From NCBI GenBank assembly GCA_903632075.3, contig CAHIKZ030005642.1:492501-556500 (forward strand): a stretch of DNA of 64,000 nt, in the 5' to 3' direction. A program made the translations under genes and the position numbers. A model generated the notes under the pieces. It saw nothing but the letters and a program-made list of their open reading frames with translations, searched no databases and was not told the origin of the DNA. Numbering within the stretch: position 1 is the stretch's first letter; each line of letters opens with the position of its first letter. Of the stretch, positions 55,483 through 64,000 are shown piece after piece. Origin of the DNA: Acanthosepion pharaonis (Eukaryota; Mollusca; Cephalopoda; Sepiida; Sepiidae).

Positions 55483-56105
55483 AAGGTGATTCAAAAAATG
55501 TTAACACTTTTATAGGAATACCTTTATTAAAAAACCAGAAGTGATATTATGATTTCAAACTGTCACTTGAATACTGTTTTCTCGTCTCATAAATCTTTTT
55601 CAATAATGGATCACAGCTTTTTCCATGAGATTAATATCTGAAGAAGCTGGCAGCCATTGCATTAATTTGGTGTCTTTGAAACTTTTATTTTATTGCAAAG
55701 TCAGTAATAGACTTTGTAGAATATGAAGGAGCATTGTCTTGCACAAATGTCCTCTTTAGCTGAATGCTTCTTGTTTAAGAACATAAAATTATTCTATGCA
55801 TTTATCTTAAACCATCATCAAATTTGAAGGGACCTATGATTTTACTGCCTACAATACTCACCCAAACAATTGTTAACTGCTCTATATTAGTTGACTATTT
55901 CCATGAAGGACACTTGCTTCTAGTTCAGCTATCAGATCTATCTAATGTAGCTCTACATTCATCACCAGAATAACATTTGAAAAATCAGTTCCTTTGTACT
56001 TTTTTACCCAACTTGTGAACCCATTTCTCTTTGTGACACACACTTAAAGTTGTTTTCATGACTTAAGCCAATGGTTTTAATATTCTGCATCTTTTCTCTT
56101 TTTCT
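55483..56105 (-). pseudogene. Tc1/mariner-superfamily transposase remnant
   Basis: The minus strand reads TFVQDNAPSYSTKSITDFAI. QDNAP holds the second catalytic Asp of IS630/Tc1/mariner transposases. A stop and a frameshift follow, then SSDINLMEKA, corresponding to SPDLNPIENxW with its Glu. The Asp-Glu spacing is about 35-37 residues, but the frameshift blurs it. The end at 55483 ('acaaggtgattcaaaaaatg') looks like a terminal repeat. The partner end was not found. Confidence 0.75.
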
Positions 56106-56269
56106 TTTTACATTCATAATAAATCATCAGTTACCTCCCTTTAAGATCTAAGATTTATAAAAAGAACCCTGTAATATCTGTCAGTAGATGAGTAGACAAA
56201 GTAAAGTGCAATAAAGCTTTGGTATAAGTTTATTCACTGGTTCTGTTTTTACTACACATAACACCATCT

Positions 56270-56659
56270 GTCTATATTTCTGAGATGAAGTATCATGTAC
56301 ACTATTTACATTATTGGGACTATGGTCCTCATCTTTGTTGCCATATTATTTATTACAACGACACATGGCACAGTAGATAAAGGCGTTAGTTAGATCCAGT
56401 AACAGGACCCAAAGAGTGTGAGTTCAATACCTGGGTAAGGTAGTGGAGAACTTTCAGAGGGGAATTAACAGGAGATAACTGATAACTGACATCCATTAAA
56501 CATGGCACATGGAACTAGAACAGTCTACCCAAGTGAGCAAAATAAAGGGTTCAGTTCGACATTCCAACCACCTGAAAGCTGGAGCATACAACAGCTGAAA
56601 CGTTGTAATAAATATGGCGACAAAGATGAGGACAATAGTCCGAATGATGTAAATAGTGT
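56270..56659 (+). mobile_element. PLE-A unit with inverted tails and perfect 14-bp target duplication
   Basis: ACATAACACCATCT flanks it on both sides (56256-56269 and 56660-56673), all 14 bases identical. It begins with the inverted tail ('gtctatatttctgagatgaa' … 'tatttattacaac'), joins the tRNA-like module 'ggcacagtagataaaggcgt' … 'gtgagttcaatacctgg', and ends with the direct tail ('aaagatgaggacaatagtcc' … 'tgtaaatagtgt'). The two tails can pair over about 58 bp. The long target duplication indicates target-primed insertion rather than a cut-and-paste transposon. Confidence 0.9.
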
Positions 56660-56674
56660 ACATAACACCATCTT

Positions 56675-58260
56675 TTTTATGTGCCATGTCCTTTCAGGAC
56701 GTGCATGATCATGATTCTACACAATTCCCTATCCTTTGTAGCTCTTAGCAGTGTTTTTCTTTTTGCTATCTTACCTTATATTTGTTCTGCCAACCATTTA
56801 CACTGGCTCATTAGGTAGGTTATTCACTGCCTGCCTCTGTCCCATTCACCTTCAATATGTCCTGTGAGCATTTAATTTTCCAAGCTTTCTTTCTTCATCA
56901 TGTGTCCTAGAAATTTCAACTATCTCTTTCTGATGCTATGTATAAGCATCCTGTTCATTTCTATTTTCTTTAAAAATTTGTCATTGTTCCCATATTCAGT
57001 CCACAGTATTCTCAGCATCCTTCTGTAGAATCACATTTCTGTTACTTTAAGTTTCTTTTTCATCTGTGAGGAGATTGTCCAGCATTCACTGCCAAATAAG
57101 AGGACTGATATTACATAAAAGTTCAGTACTCTTTTCTTTGTTTCTAATGAAATTTTCCTGTTTCTTAATATGTTGCTTAACATCTGGAAGGCATCTTTCA
57201 CTATTCCAATGTGCTTTAGATTTCAGTGTTGTATTTTTCATCCTCTGTTAATACACTTCTTAAATATTTAAATATTTGTATTTGCTTGATTTTGACATCT
57301 CCAGTTCATAGTTTTGATCTTGGTTTGTTCCTTTTGCTAACGACCATACATTCTGTCTTCTTATAATTATGTTTATTCCTTTCTTTTTGCTTTCCTTCCC
57401 TACCATCTGAAGGAGTTCCTGTAGTCTTGTTTTTGTTTCTGTTCTCAACACTATGTCATCTGCATATCTTATATTGTTAAGATTGTGGCCACCAATAATG
57501 AATCCTCGTAGGATTTTTAATTGCCTCACTGCATGGGTTGAATAAATCTGGTGAGAAGACATTTTTGTCTTACACCTTTTTCTATTCTTGTATATTTACT
57601 GAATTCATTTTCTATCCACATGCAGGTGGTTTGCTCTCAGTATAAATTCTGGATTATTCTAATATCCTTCTCAAATTAATCAAACTTAGCAGTTCTAATA
57701 GTTCTTTGTGGCATACTTTATCAAACATTTTTGCATAATCTATAAATCACAGGTATACTTCTTTTTCCATTTGTATTGTTCATTCTGATATCATTCTGAG
57801 CATAAACATTGCATTCCTTGTTCTAGTATCTTAAACAAAATCATACTATTATTGTCCTTTTTTCAGTCTAATTCTGCTATGTGCTATTTTCATCAGAATT
57901 TGGATGAAAGGATTTGTCATGTCGTTCATTAGACTGATTGTCTAATGGAGTTCACATTCACTTGCACCTGGCTACTTGGGCAGTGTTACAAAAATGGATC
58001 TATTTAGACCTTCCAGTATATCACCGCTGTTGTATAAGTTATTTAAATGTTTGTAATTTTGTTAATGCCAAAATCCTCTAAAGCTTCCAGCATCTCCATT
58101 GCAATTCTATCTGGTCCTGTTGCTCTTCAGTTTGGCCATTTCTAATTTCACTTCAGATTTTAATATTTCTCATCCTTCCATCTTTTGGTTTATTTCAAGC
58201 TTTTCTGTATCTGCAAATATTTCCTTGATGGTTAATCTATTTTTTGCCTATTACCTATTT
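56675..58260 (-). pseudogene. LINE reverse transcriptase, family X
   Basis: The minus-strand decayed RT in order: NRTR-NCNGD (about 58085-58130), NNLYNSGDILEGLNRSIFVT and LPK-PGASECELH-TISLMN (about 57915-58050), AKMFDKVCHKELLELLSL (motif A region, about 57680-57740), VFSPDLFN (motif B end), then GGHNLNNIRYADDIVLRTET with the YADD box (in 57260-57562), and the C-terminal (F/W)YRR-like region. Many stops. Three smaller copies of the 3' part lie at 8985, 11885 and 53105. The clade was not assigned. Confidence 0.85.
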
Positions 58261-60049
58261 AACTTTTCTAAATTCCGTTTTTATGACATTCCCAAAGCCA
58301 GTTTTTTGCCTGTTCTTATTGTGTCTGTATGTTTATTTAATTTTTTTATTGTTCTCTGATCTATGTTCACATTTTTACAATTTTACATAATTTAAAGGTT
58401 CTGTTCTTATAATGCATGGAAAACTTTATATATTTGAAATTAAAAATAATTACGATATCTTTTTTGAGATAATTTCTTTCTTGAAAATAACGGATTTGCA
58501 TGCAGAAAAACTTTATATATTTGAAATTAAAAAATAATTATTAATTTTTTACAAAGTCACACAATTTCATTCTTTTCTTTCATCACAAGAAATGCCAGTT
58601 TATTGGAAAAAGTACTAATGATTTATTATTTAAGCATACACACAAATACACATAGATTTTGTTTTTGATCAGACGAAGCCTAGAAAAGGTGAAATGCATA
58701 ATCTAATCTAGTTTCAATGAAACTTTTTTCCATTTGTCATATTTCTTCAAATATATATATATGCAGGGTGTATCAAAAATTAATTAAAGCCTCATCAGAG
58801 AATGAGATATGGAGAAAAGAAAAGAAATTCTGCTGTATTCATGTTTGTGCTTGATTTTCATTGATTATAGATTTTATACACATATTTTCAACACAAAAAA
58901 CACATGGAAAGACCTAAAGACATATAAATCTTTTAATTTCAGAACATTTTGAAAAAAAATGGATAAGTGTTTACCTTAAATTCATTTCAGAAAAGTCTGT
59001 ATGAACCTTTTTCTTTTAAGCCATTCTGAAAATAAGAGGAGGATTTGCCTTAAATTCAATACAGAAAAGCTGAAATTATTTATAAATAATTTTCAAGAAC
59101 TAGAAAATTGTAAATGAAAATTATATAGAATAAATATTAATGACTTTTTACAAAGTCACACAATTTCGTTCTTTTCTTTCATCACAAGAAATGCTAGCTT
59201 AGTGGAAAAAGTATTAAATATTTATTATTTAAGCATACTCACAAATATACACGCATTTTCGTTTTTGATTTGATGAAGCCTAGAAAAGGTGAAACGCATA
59301 ATCTAATCTAGTTTCAATGAAACTGTTTTCCATTTGTCATATTCAATCTTTGTTGGGATTCTGTATCCTATTTTATATATTTATTTACAATATGATGAAC
59401 AACACTCAAATTACACCTTTAAATAAGTTATTGTAAATATTTCTATTAAAAACAAATTTTCACATTGAATATTTATCATATAAATATAAGTATACAATAG
59501 AAATTTAATCAACAATGGTTGGTTAATAATTTTATTATGAAAACATGACTTGCAAAATAATATGTGACATTGTGCAATGTGTTTTCCATTTTATTTCATC
59601 TGCTTTTATACTTACTAATTACCTTAAGTAATCAGAATTTCTTATTGAAGCACTGTTAATTATTCCTTTTTATTTTTTTCACCTACTCTTGTGTTTACAA
59701 CTTGTAGTAATTGTCTTGAGGTCTCTGAATTTTTTAAGTGAAGCATTGTCATTATCATTAATCTTTGTCTAATTATTATTTCACCTTATTTCTCCTAGCA
59801 GTAATAGGTTTAAGTTATCCACATTACTTAAGTAGGGCACTGCCAATTGTCATTAACTAATATTTCTTTCATCTTATTTCTCATGCAATAAGTTGTTTGA
59901 ATTTATTAGATGAACTATTGTCAATTATTATTAAGTTTTGCCTCTTCTTTAACCTTTTGATTTTTACACCCAAATTTCTTAAAGAATGCATTGTTATTAT
60001 CTTCAAACTTTGCCTAATTTCATTTTATTTATTTATCTATTTATTGCAT
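58261..60049. repeat. Unassigned region with two 190-bp direct repeats
   Basis: 58555-58745 and 59155-59345 are near-identical in order ('aagtcacacaatttc', 'cttttctttcatcacaagaa', 'gatgaagcctagaaaaggtg' in copy 2, 'aatctaatctagtttcaatg'). Between them is AT-rich sequence, and a smaller duplicated block 'aaaactttatatatttgaaa' occurs at 58421 and 58507. 'gcagggtgtatcaaaaatta' at 58763 resembles a mariner-type end. No genes. Confidence 0.6.
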
Positions 60050-60275
60050 GTGTGAGTGGTGTCAGGGATTGCTGGTCAGAATGAGAAATCTGAGAGCAGA
60101 GTTCAAATTCCAGTCGAGTTAGTTACATTTATTTATGAGCAAATGCCCTTTGGAAAGATATGAATTTATCCTTTCCCCCCAGCTATGGATTAAATAGTAG
60201 AGTAGACTGAGCTCTCTAACTTTGGTTAGTGACCAGTCTAGAAGAAGGGCAACTGCGAATTCAAAACTGTAACAG
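60050..60275 (+). repeat. SINE, family C
   Basis: Contains 'gagcagagttcaaattccag' (box-B-like), 'ggaaagatatgaatttatcc', 'cagctatggattaaatagta' and 'agtgaccagtctagaagaag'. Followed by a 140-bp segment (60325-60462) that recurs at 61181-61330. Confidence 0.75.
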
Positions 60276-60554
60276 CCAAATTATATGCTGCCAAGATTAT
60301 GGTGATGATGTTGGATGTGGTCGGTGGCAGAATCTAACATACCAGATTTTGGTACTGAATTGCAATGGTGTCTTGAAAAATGATCCTTCATACTGGACAA
60401 TGGATAAGTTGGATAGAAACTGTTTAGCACCTTGTATCTCCTAAGATATGTTCCCATTAACACAATTTTCTTTCCTAAATGTTGCTTAGATATATTGGCA
60501 TGTTTTTTTTTAGTTTTGTTTGATAACTTTTCTCTTTCTGTCTTTTGTTTGATA

Positions 60555-60745
60555 AGGTGGCTCCAGTGGGATATCGTAGAGCTGAGATTTTATTACATTC
60601 GTTTACATGCAAATTCTTTTGGGAAAGACATGACTCCTCCTCTTCCCAGCTATGGGTTAAATAGCAGGACCTCTCTAGTTGTGGTTGGTAATTCAGTCTA
60701 GAGGAAGGACAACTTTGAATTCAAAATTATATGTAACCCTGAGAC
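60555..60745 (+). repeat. SINE, family C
   Basis: 'gatatcgtagagctgagatt', 'gggaaagacatgactcctcc' and 'agctatgggttaaatagcag' mark the family. It lies tail to tail with the next copy. Confidence 0.7.
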
Positions 60746-60774
60746 CTAATAATTTTTTTTATATTCAGTCAGTT

Positions 60775-61065
60775 ATGTGCCATGTGTGATACACACTTAG
60801 GCAATCATGTATCTTTTGATACATGACTGACGAGGCAGATTTTTCCTGCAGTAGGTAGTCATTTTCTTTCTGCAGTAGACCAGTTGCCATCTAAGGCTAC
60901 AGAACCCAGTCTAACCTATTTACCCATAGCGGAGGGAAAAGAAAAGGTTTCATACCTATCCCAAGGGTATTAGCACATAAGTGAATGTAATGGATTTAAC
61001 TGGAATTCGAACTCGGCTCTCTGATTCCTCAATCTGAGCCGCTATCCATTACTCTACCATGCTTT
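60775..61065 (-). repeat. SINE, family C, nearly complete
   Basis: The minus strand runs from the tRNA-like head ('agtaatggatagcggctcag', 'gagttcgaattccagttaaa') through the body to the tail 'gtgtatcacacatggcacat'. It is inverted relative to 60555-60745. Confidence 0.78.
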
Positions 61066-61324
61066 TTAGCCAAATGGAAGCATAACAAAAAAGATGTTAA
61101 AAATCAGAATTTTTGCCATTTGGCAAGTCATAATACCCGAAAAGCCACTGTCTGACAGAATTAAGTTGAAGAAATCAGCAGCAGAATCTAACATAATGGA
61201 TTTGTAGCACTGAACTGCAATGGTGTCTTGCAAAAAGATTCTTCATACTGGACAATGAATGAGACATAATTATTCTAAGTCAGATTCATAGAGTAGTGTC
61301 TTGTGTCTCTTAATATATGTTCCC

Positions 61325-61598
61325 AGTGAAAACCTTATGCTGACACATATAAACAGCATCAGAAAGAAGTGTATGATTGCTATGGGGTGACCTGATGAAT
61401 GACTTCATCTGTTTGTTTTCTGCATGGCTCAGGTGATTTCTGTATCTATTCTATAATCGTTAAGTAGCAGAAATAAAGTATAACCTTCTGACAAAATCTG
61501 ATGAAAGAAAAACTTGTCAAAAATCAATAATTCTGTCATTCATTTGAACAGATGGCGAGAAATAAATCATCATCATTTCCACCTAAAAAATTAATCTG
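61325..61598 (+). other. Intron upstream of the KCNQ exon
   Basis: No further repeat was recognised here. A short minus-strand open frame (61536-61730) overlaps the exon but is its shadow. Confidence 0.6.
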
Positions 61599-61639
61599 AA
61601 CTTTCTTTTCACATTTTTCTTTGTTTTTTTTTTCTTCAG
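61599..61639 (+). promoter_or_regulatory. 3' splice site: branch-point region and polypyrimidine tract
   Basis: A candidate branch point 'taatctgaac' lies about 40 bases before the junction, followed by 'cttttcacatttttctttg' and a T-rich run ending ttcttcAG at 61638-61639. This is a textbook acceptor and fixes the exon start at 61640. Confidence 0.85.
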
Positions 61640-61736
61640 AGGTATACGGTTTTTGCAAATCCTGCGGATGCTCCATGTCGACCGGCAGGGAGGCACTTGG
61701 AGATTGCTGGGATCTGTTGTGTATATTCACAGACAG
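61640..61736 (+). CDS. KCNQ1-like: KCNQ1-type voltage-gated potassium channel, S4/S4-S5 linker exon
   Basis: A 97-bp internal exon between a strong acceptor (ttcttcAG) and a donor (GTAAGT at 61737). Base 1 completes a codon begun in the previous exon; the remaining 32 codons start GIRFLQILRMLHVDRQ and end GSVVYIHRQ. This is the voltage-sensing S4 helix (Arg, Gln, Arg, His, Arg at every third position: R, Q, R, H, R) and the S4-S5 linker, whose HRQ end contains the basic residues that in KCNQ1 bind PIP2 and couple the sensor to the pore. The LHVDRQGG form is KCNQ1-like; KCNQ2-5 read IRMDRRGG. In human KCNQ1, exon 5 is also 97 bp with the same split codon and the same end before the S5 exon (from memory). 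The protein acts as a tetramer in the plasma membrane. The neighbouring exons (S3, S5) are not recognised in the window, so both flanking introns are long. Confidence 0.96.
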
Positions 61737-61743
61737 GTAAGTT
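61737..61743 (+). promoter_or_regulatory. 5' splice donor of the KCNQ exon
   Basis: CAG|GTAAGTT matches the consensus donor almost perfectly. The intron phase here is 0, after the codon for the Gln of HRQ. Confidence 0.9.
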
Positions 61744-62252
61744 AAATTAGCTTTTAGCTTTTGTTATATTAAGCGAGGTGGGCTGATTTTGCAACATATC
61801 AACTCTTGGGTTATTTAATATTGAATTTTGTATTGGATACACAATGAGGATCAAATTCAGAGTTTAGTAGAAACGGTTAACCAGGCTATCTTCACTAGTC
61901 ATTACATACAGCAAGGTAGTCGCTTTTATTACAAAAACAATAGAATTATTCTTATGTATTTTGCTTTAAATAACCTACAAAGGGTTGATAAACCATAAAA
62001 ACAAATCAATCAATCAATAATTGATTTCTGACTGCAAATAATATTTACGTTAACCTCTTTCCCAAATTAACATGAAATGTGTATGCAAATGTAATACCTA
62101 TTATGGGATGGAGGTTGTATATTTTACACATGTCATATAACTTTGGATTCCATGTTCATAAGTTCAGATATGTCATACAAAGCTTGTATTGCAATTAATT
62201 CTTGTAAAAATTAATCATATAAATATAATCAGCATTTTATATATTTTTTAAT
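61744..62252 (+). other. Intron downstream of the KCNQ exon, unassigned part
   Basis: No repeat or exon was recognised. The next expected exon (start of S5, usually ELITTLYIGFLG) was not seen by 64000. Confidence 0.55.
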
Positions 62253-62523
62253 CCAGTGACAGGACTCAAAGAGTGTGAGTTCAATACCTGGTTAAGGTGG
62301 TGGAGAACTTGGAGAGGGGAATTAACAGGAGATAACTGATAACTGACATCCATTAAAACATGGCACGTGGAACTAGAACAGTCTACCCCAGTGAGTGAAA
62401 TAAAGGGTTCAGTTTGACATTCCAACAACTTGAAGAAGGCCGGAGCAAACATCAGCCAAAACATTGTAATAAATATGGCAACAAAGATGATGACAATAGT
62501 CCGAATAATGTATATAGTGTAAA
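62253..62523 (+). mobile_element. PLE-A copy, truncated inside the tRNA-like module
   Basis: It begins 'ccagtgacaggactcaaaga', keeps the box-B-like 'gtgagttcaatacctgg', and ends with the tail 'aacaaagatgatgacaatag' … 'atatagtgtaaa'. The flanks TTTTTTAAT (to 62252) and TTTTAAT (62526-62532) suggest a short target duplication. There is no inverted tail at the 5' end. It lies in the intron 0.5 kb after the KCNQ exon. Confidence 0.8.
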
Positions 62524-62664
62524 CTTTTAATGTTTGGAAATAAATTAGTTACTGAGAGAGGCAGAGAATTTTTTAAAAATTCTAATAATTCATAATTTCA
62601 ATTTTTTTAAATCAACTTCATAGCTGAAAATGATGTTCAATTTGTACAAGATAATTGAAGTAGA

Positions 62665-63195
62665 GGGTTACTGAGTAAGAAGCACAGCTTATGCAGATAT
62701 GTGTGGAAGATAACCATTAACTCTAGACTTGAACAGGTTAAGATTGTAGTGATTGGGGAAGTAACCCCTTGGGAGTCAGTTCTACAGGGCAGTGGTTCAT
62801 GGGAAGAAGCTGCTTGAGAGGAACTTACATTTCACAAATGAATACAAAAGGAATGAGGGTGGTTTTACAACAATGTGCATGGTATGCTGGGTCTTAGCTG
62901 TGCAGGTTAGAACTAGTACAACCAAGGAGTATAGTTCATCTAAACATTTTCTATGGAAACAGTAATAGAGCAATGAGAGGCTTGTGCTATCTTGTCTGTT
63001 TTAAAAAATGATTGTGGAGTGGAAAATAATTTGTCACTCAGAAGGACATGGAAATGCTTTTGAATTCTATCGAGACTGGAAAGTGAAGACTGGGAAGCTC
63101 CTGCCCATGTATAGCAGCAATACTCCAGATCTGGCACTTTTAATGGTAGAGGATAGCAGAAGGAGTCAGGTACCTGCTGGAGGAGTACAGGGAAC
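62665..63195 (+). repeat. Unidentified repeat, family D, copy 3
   Basis: Shares 'agacttgaacaggttaagat', 'cgagactggaaagtgaagac', 'gtagaggatagcagaaggag' and 'gaggagtacagggaactgac' with 29165-29655 and 34025-34830. It is uninterrupted where copy 2 carries a solo LTR. The small open frame at 63008-63256 has no recognisable domain. Confidence 0.72.
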
Positions 63196-63390
63196 TGACT
63201 CACATAAACATTATATAGTGAAAACTTCAGATCAAAATTCACCTAATACCTGTTAGATTGTCATAAATATTTTCCATTTTGGATATCAATTATATTTTTC
63301 AAAAATAACATATGATTACGTTTTATTCAGTTAAATATTCGCTATTTTTTGCAATAACTTGTTGCCACTTGTAGCTTAATGATCAAAACA

Positions 63391-63402
63391 GTGATTCTCA
63401 AC

Positions 63403-63438
<36 letters not shown>

Positions 63439-64000
63439 CATGGCATACATATATATGTGTGTGTGTGTGTGTGTAGAAGTAGTAATTATATAGCATTAGT
63501 ATTTGAATAAATGAATAAGTATTAAATTTTTTCTTCAAATAATTCTTTTCCCTATTCTTCGATTATATTATTTTAAACATGCAACAGTACCCATTGATGC
63601 AATTTTGGATTTCAATACCAAAAAAATTACCCACATTAGCTAAAAAGGCTTTATCAATTTTACTGCAATTTTCTACTTATTTATGTGAATTAGGCTTCTC
63701 AACCGTAAATAACATCATAAACTGGAAGAAATGAGAATCTGCTTATCGCACATTTGATGGAACATTGAATAAATCACAAAAAAAAGCCACCAGGCACAAC
63801 ATTCACACTAAATAAGCTGCAGAGATAGTTGAATAGAAACATTGAAATAAAGTAAGTTTGTATTTGTGTGTGTGTATCTTTTAAATCTATGGTTTTAGTT
63901 CATAACATTTAAATGTATACCTTTTAAAAATTATGCTAAGTGTGTTGTGATATTTTCATTTGCTCCTAGGTGTCCTGCTGCTTAAAAATGTTGAGAAACA
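63391..64000 (+). mobile_element. hAT transposon, short, cut by the window end
   Basis: It begins CAGTGATTCTCAACCAT. The window ends in aaaatgttgagaaaca, whose complement TGTTTCTCAACATTTT is the inverted partner lacking its last bases. In between, 63600-63720 encodes LAKKALSILLQFSTYLCELG followed by FSTVNNIINWKK, the conserved C-terminal dimerisation region of hAT transposases (usually TTYLCExGFSxLxxIKxKxR). A (TA)n(GT)n tract (63413-63476) lies inside. It is an internally deleted, non-autonomous copy. Confidence 0.85.

Noticed and set aside
58763..58800. Full mariner element starting at gcagggtgtatcaaaaatta
   Set aside because: No transposase blocks and no inverted partner end were found downstream.
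61536..61730. 64-residue minus-strand frame over the KCNQ exon
   Set aside because: It is the shadow of the plus-strand exon, which has splice sites, conserved protein sequence and the matching exon length.

Overview
The window is animal nuclear DNA, most likely from a coleoid cephalopod. This is inferred from its AT-rich composition, long (TA)n, (CA)n and (GATA)n tracts, dense tRNA-derived SINE-like repeats, Penelope-like elements (PLEs) and a metazoan ion-channel exon. No bacterial or viral gene organisation is present.

The one host-gene feature I can support is a 97-bp exon at 61640-61736 (+). It encodes the S4 voltage sensor and S4-S5 linker of a KCNQ1-type potassium channel and has clear splice sites. 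Its length and intron phases match, from memory, human KCNQ1 exon 5. I recognise no other KCNQ exon, so most of the remaining sequence is probably intron of this gene, transcribed left to right.

The rest is a layered pile of mobile DNA. 0-11 kb: SINEs, a purine-rich block, a PLE copy (5.6-6.6 kb) and a 106-bp tandem repeat. 11.9-16.7 kb: a LINE fragment split by a SINE and by a 3.7-kb Ty3/gypsy element with both LTRs. 17.8-21.2 kb: a second LINE with RT and RNase H remnants, itself invaded. 21.2-24.6 kb: an LTR-like duplicated block, a tandem array of PLE tails and an AT minisatellite. 27-33 kb: SINEs, microsatellites, a PLE terminal repeat with a hammerhead ribozyme, and a Tc1 transposon carrying two nested insertions with target-site duplications. 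34-37 kb: two solo LTRs. 40-48 kb: a mariner pseudogene, two kinds of PLE, a palindromic pair of hammerhead motifs and a mariner transposon split by a solo LTR. 48.5-59 kb: a 27-bp minisatellite, LINE and Tc1 fragments and PLE-tail insertions. 60-64 kb: SINEs, the KCNQ exon, another PLE copy, a third copy of an unidentified repeat and a hAT element cut by the window edge.

Every transposon reading frame seen is broken (stops, frameshifts or lost catalytic residues). The most interesting threads are: the conserved KCNQ exon; PLE copies that share a tRNA-like 3' region with small SINE-like insertions ending in inverted tails; hammerhead motifs in a second PLE family; and several nested insertions whose boundaries can be read to the base.
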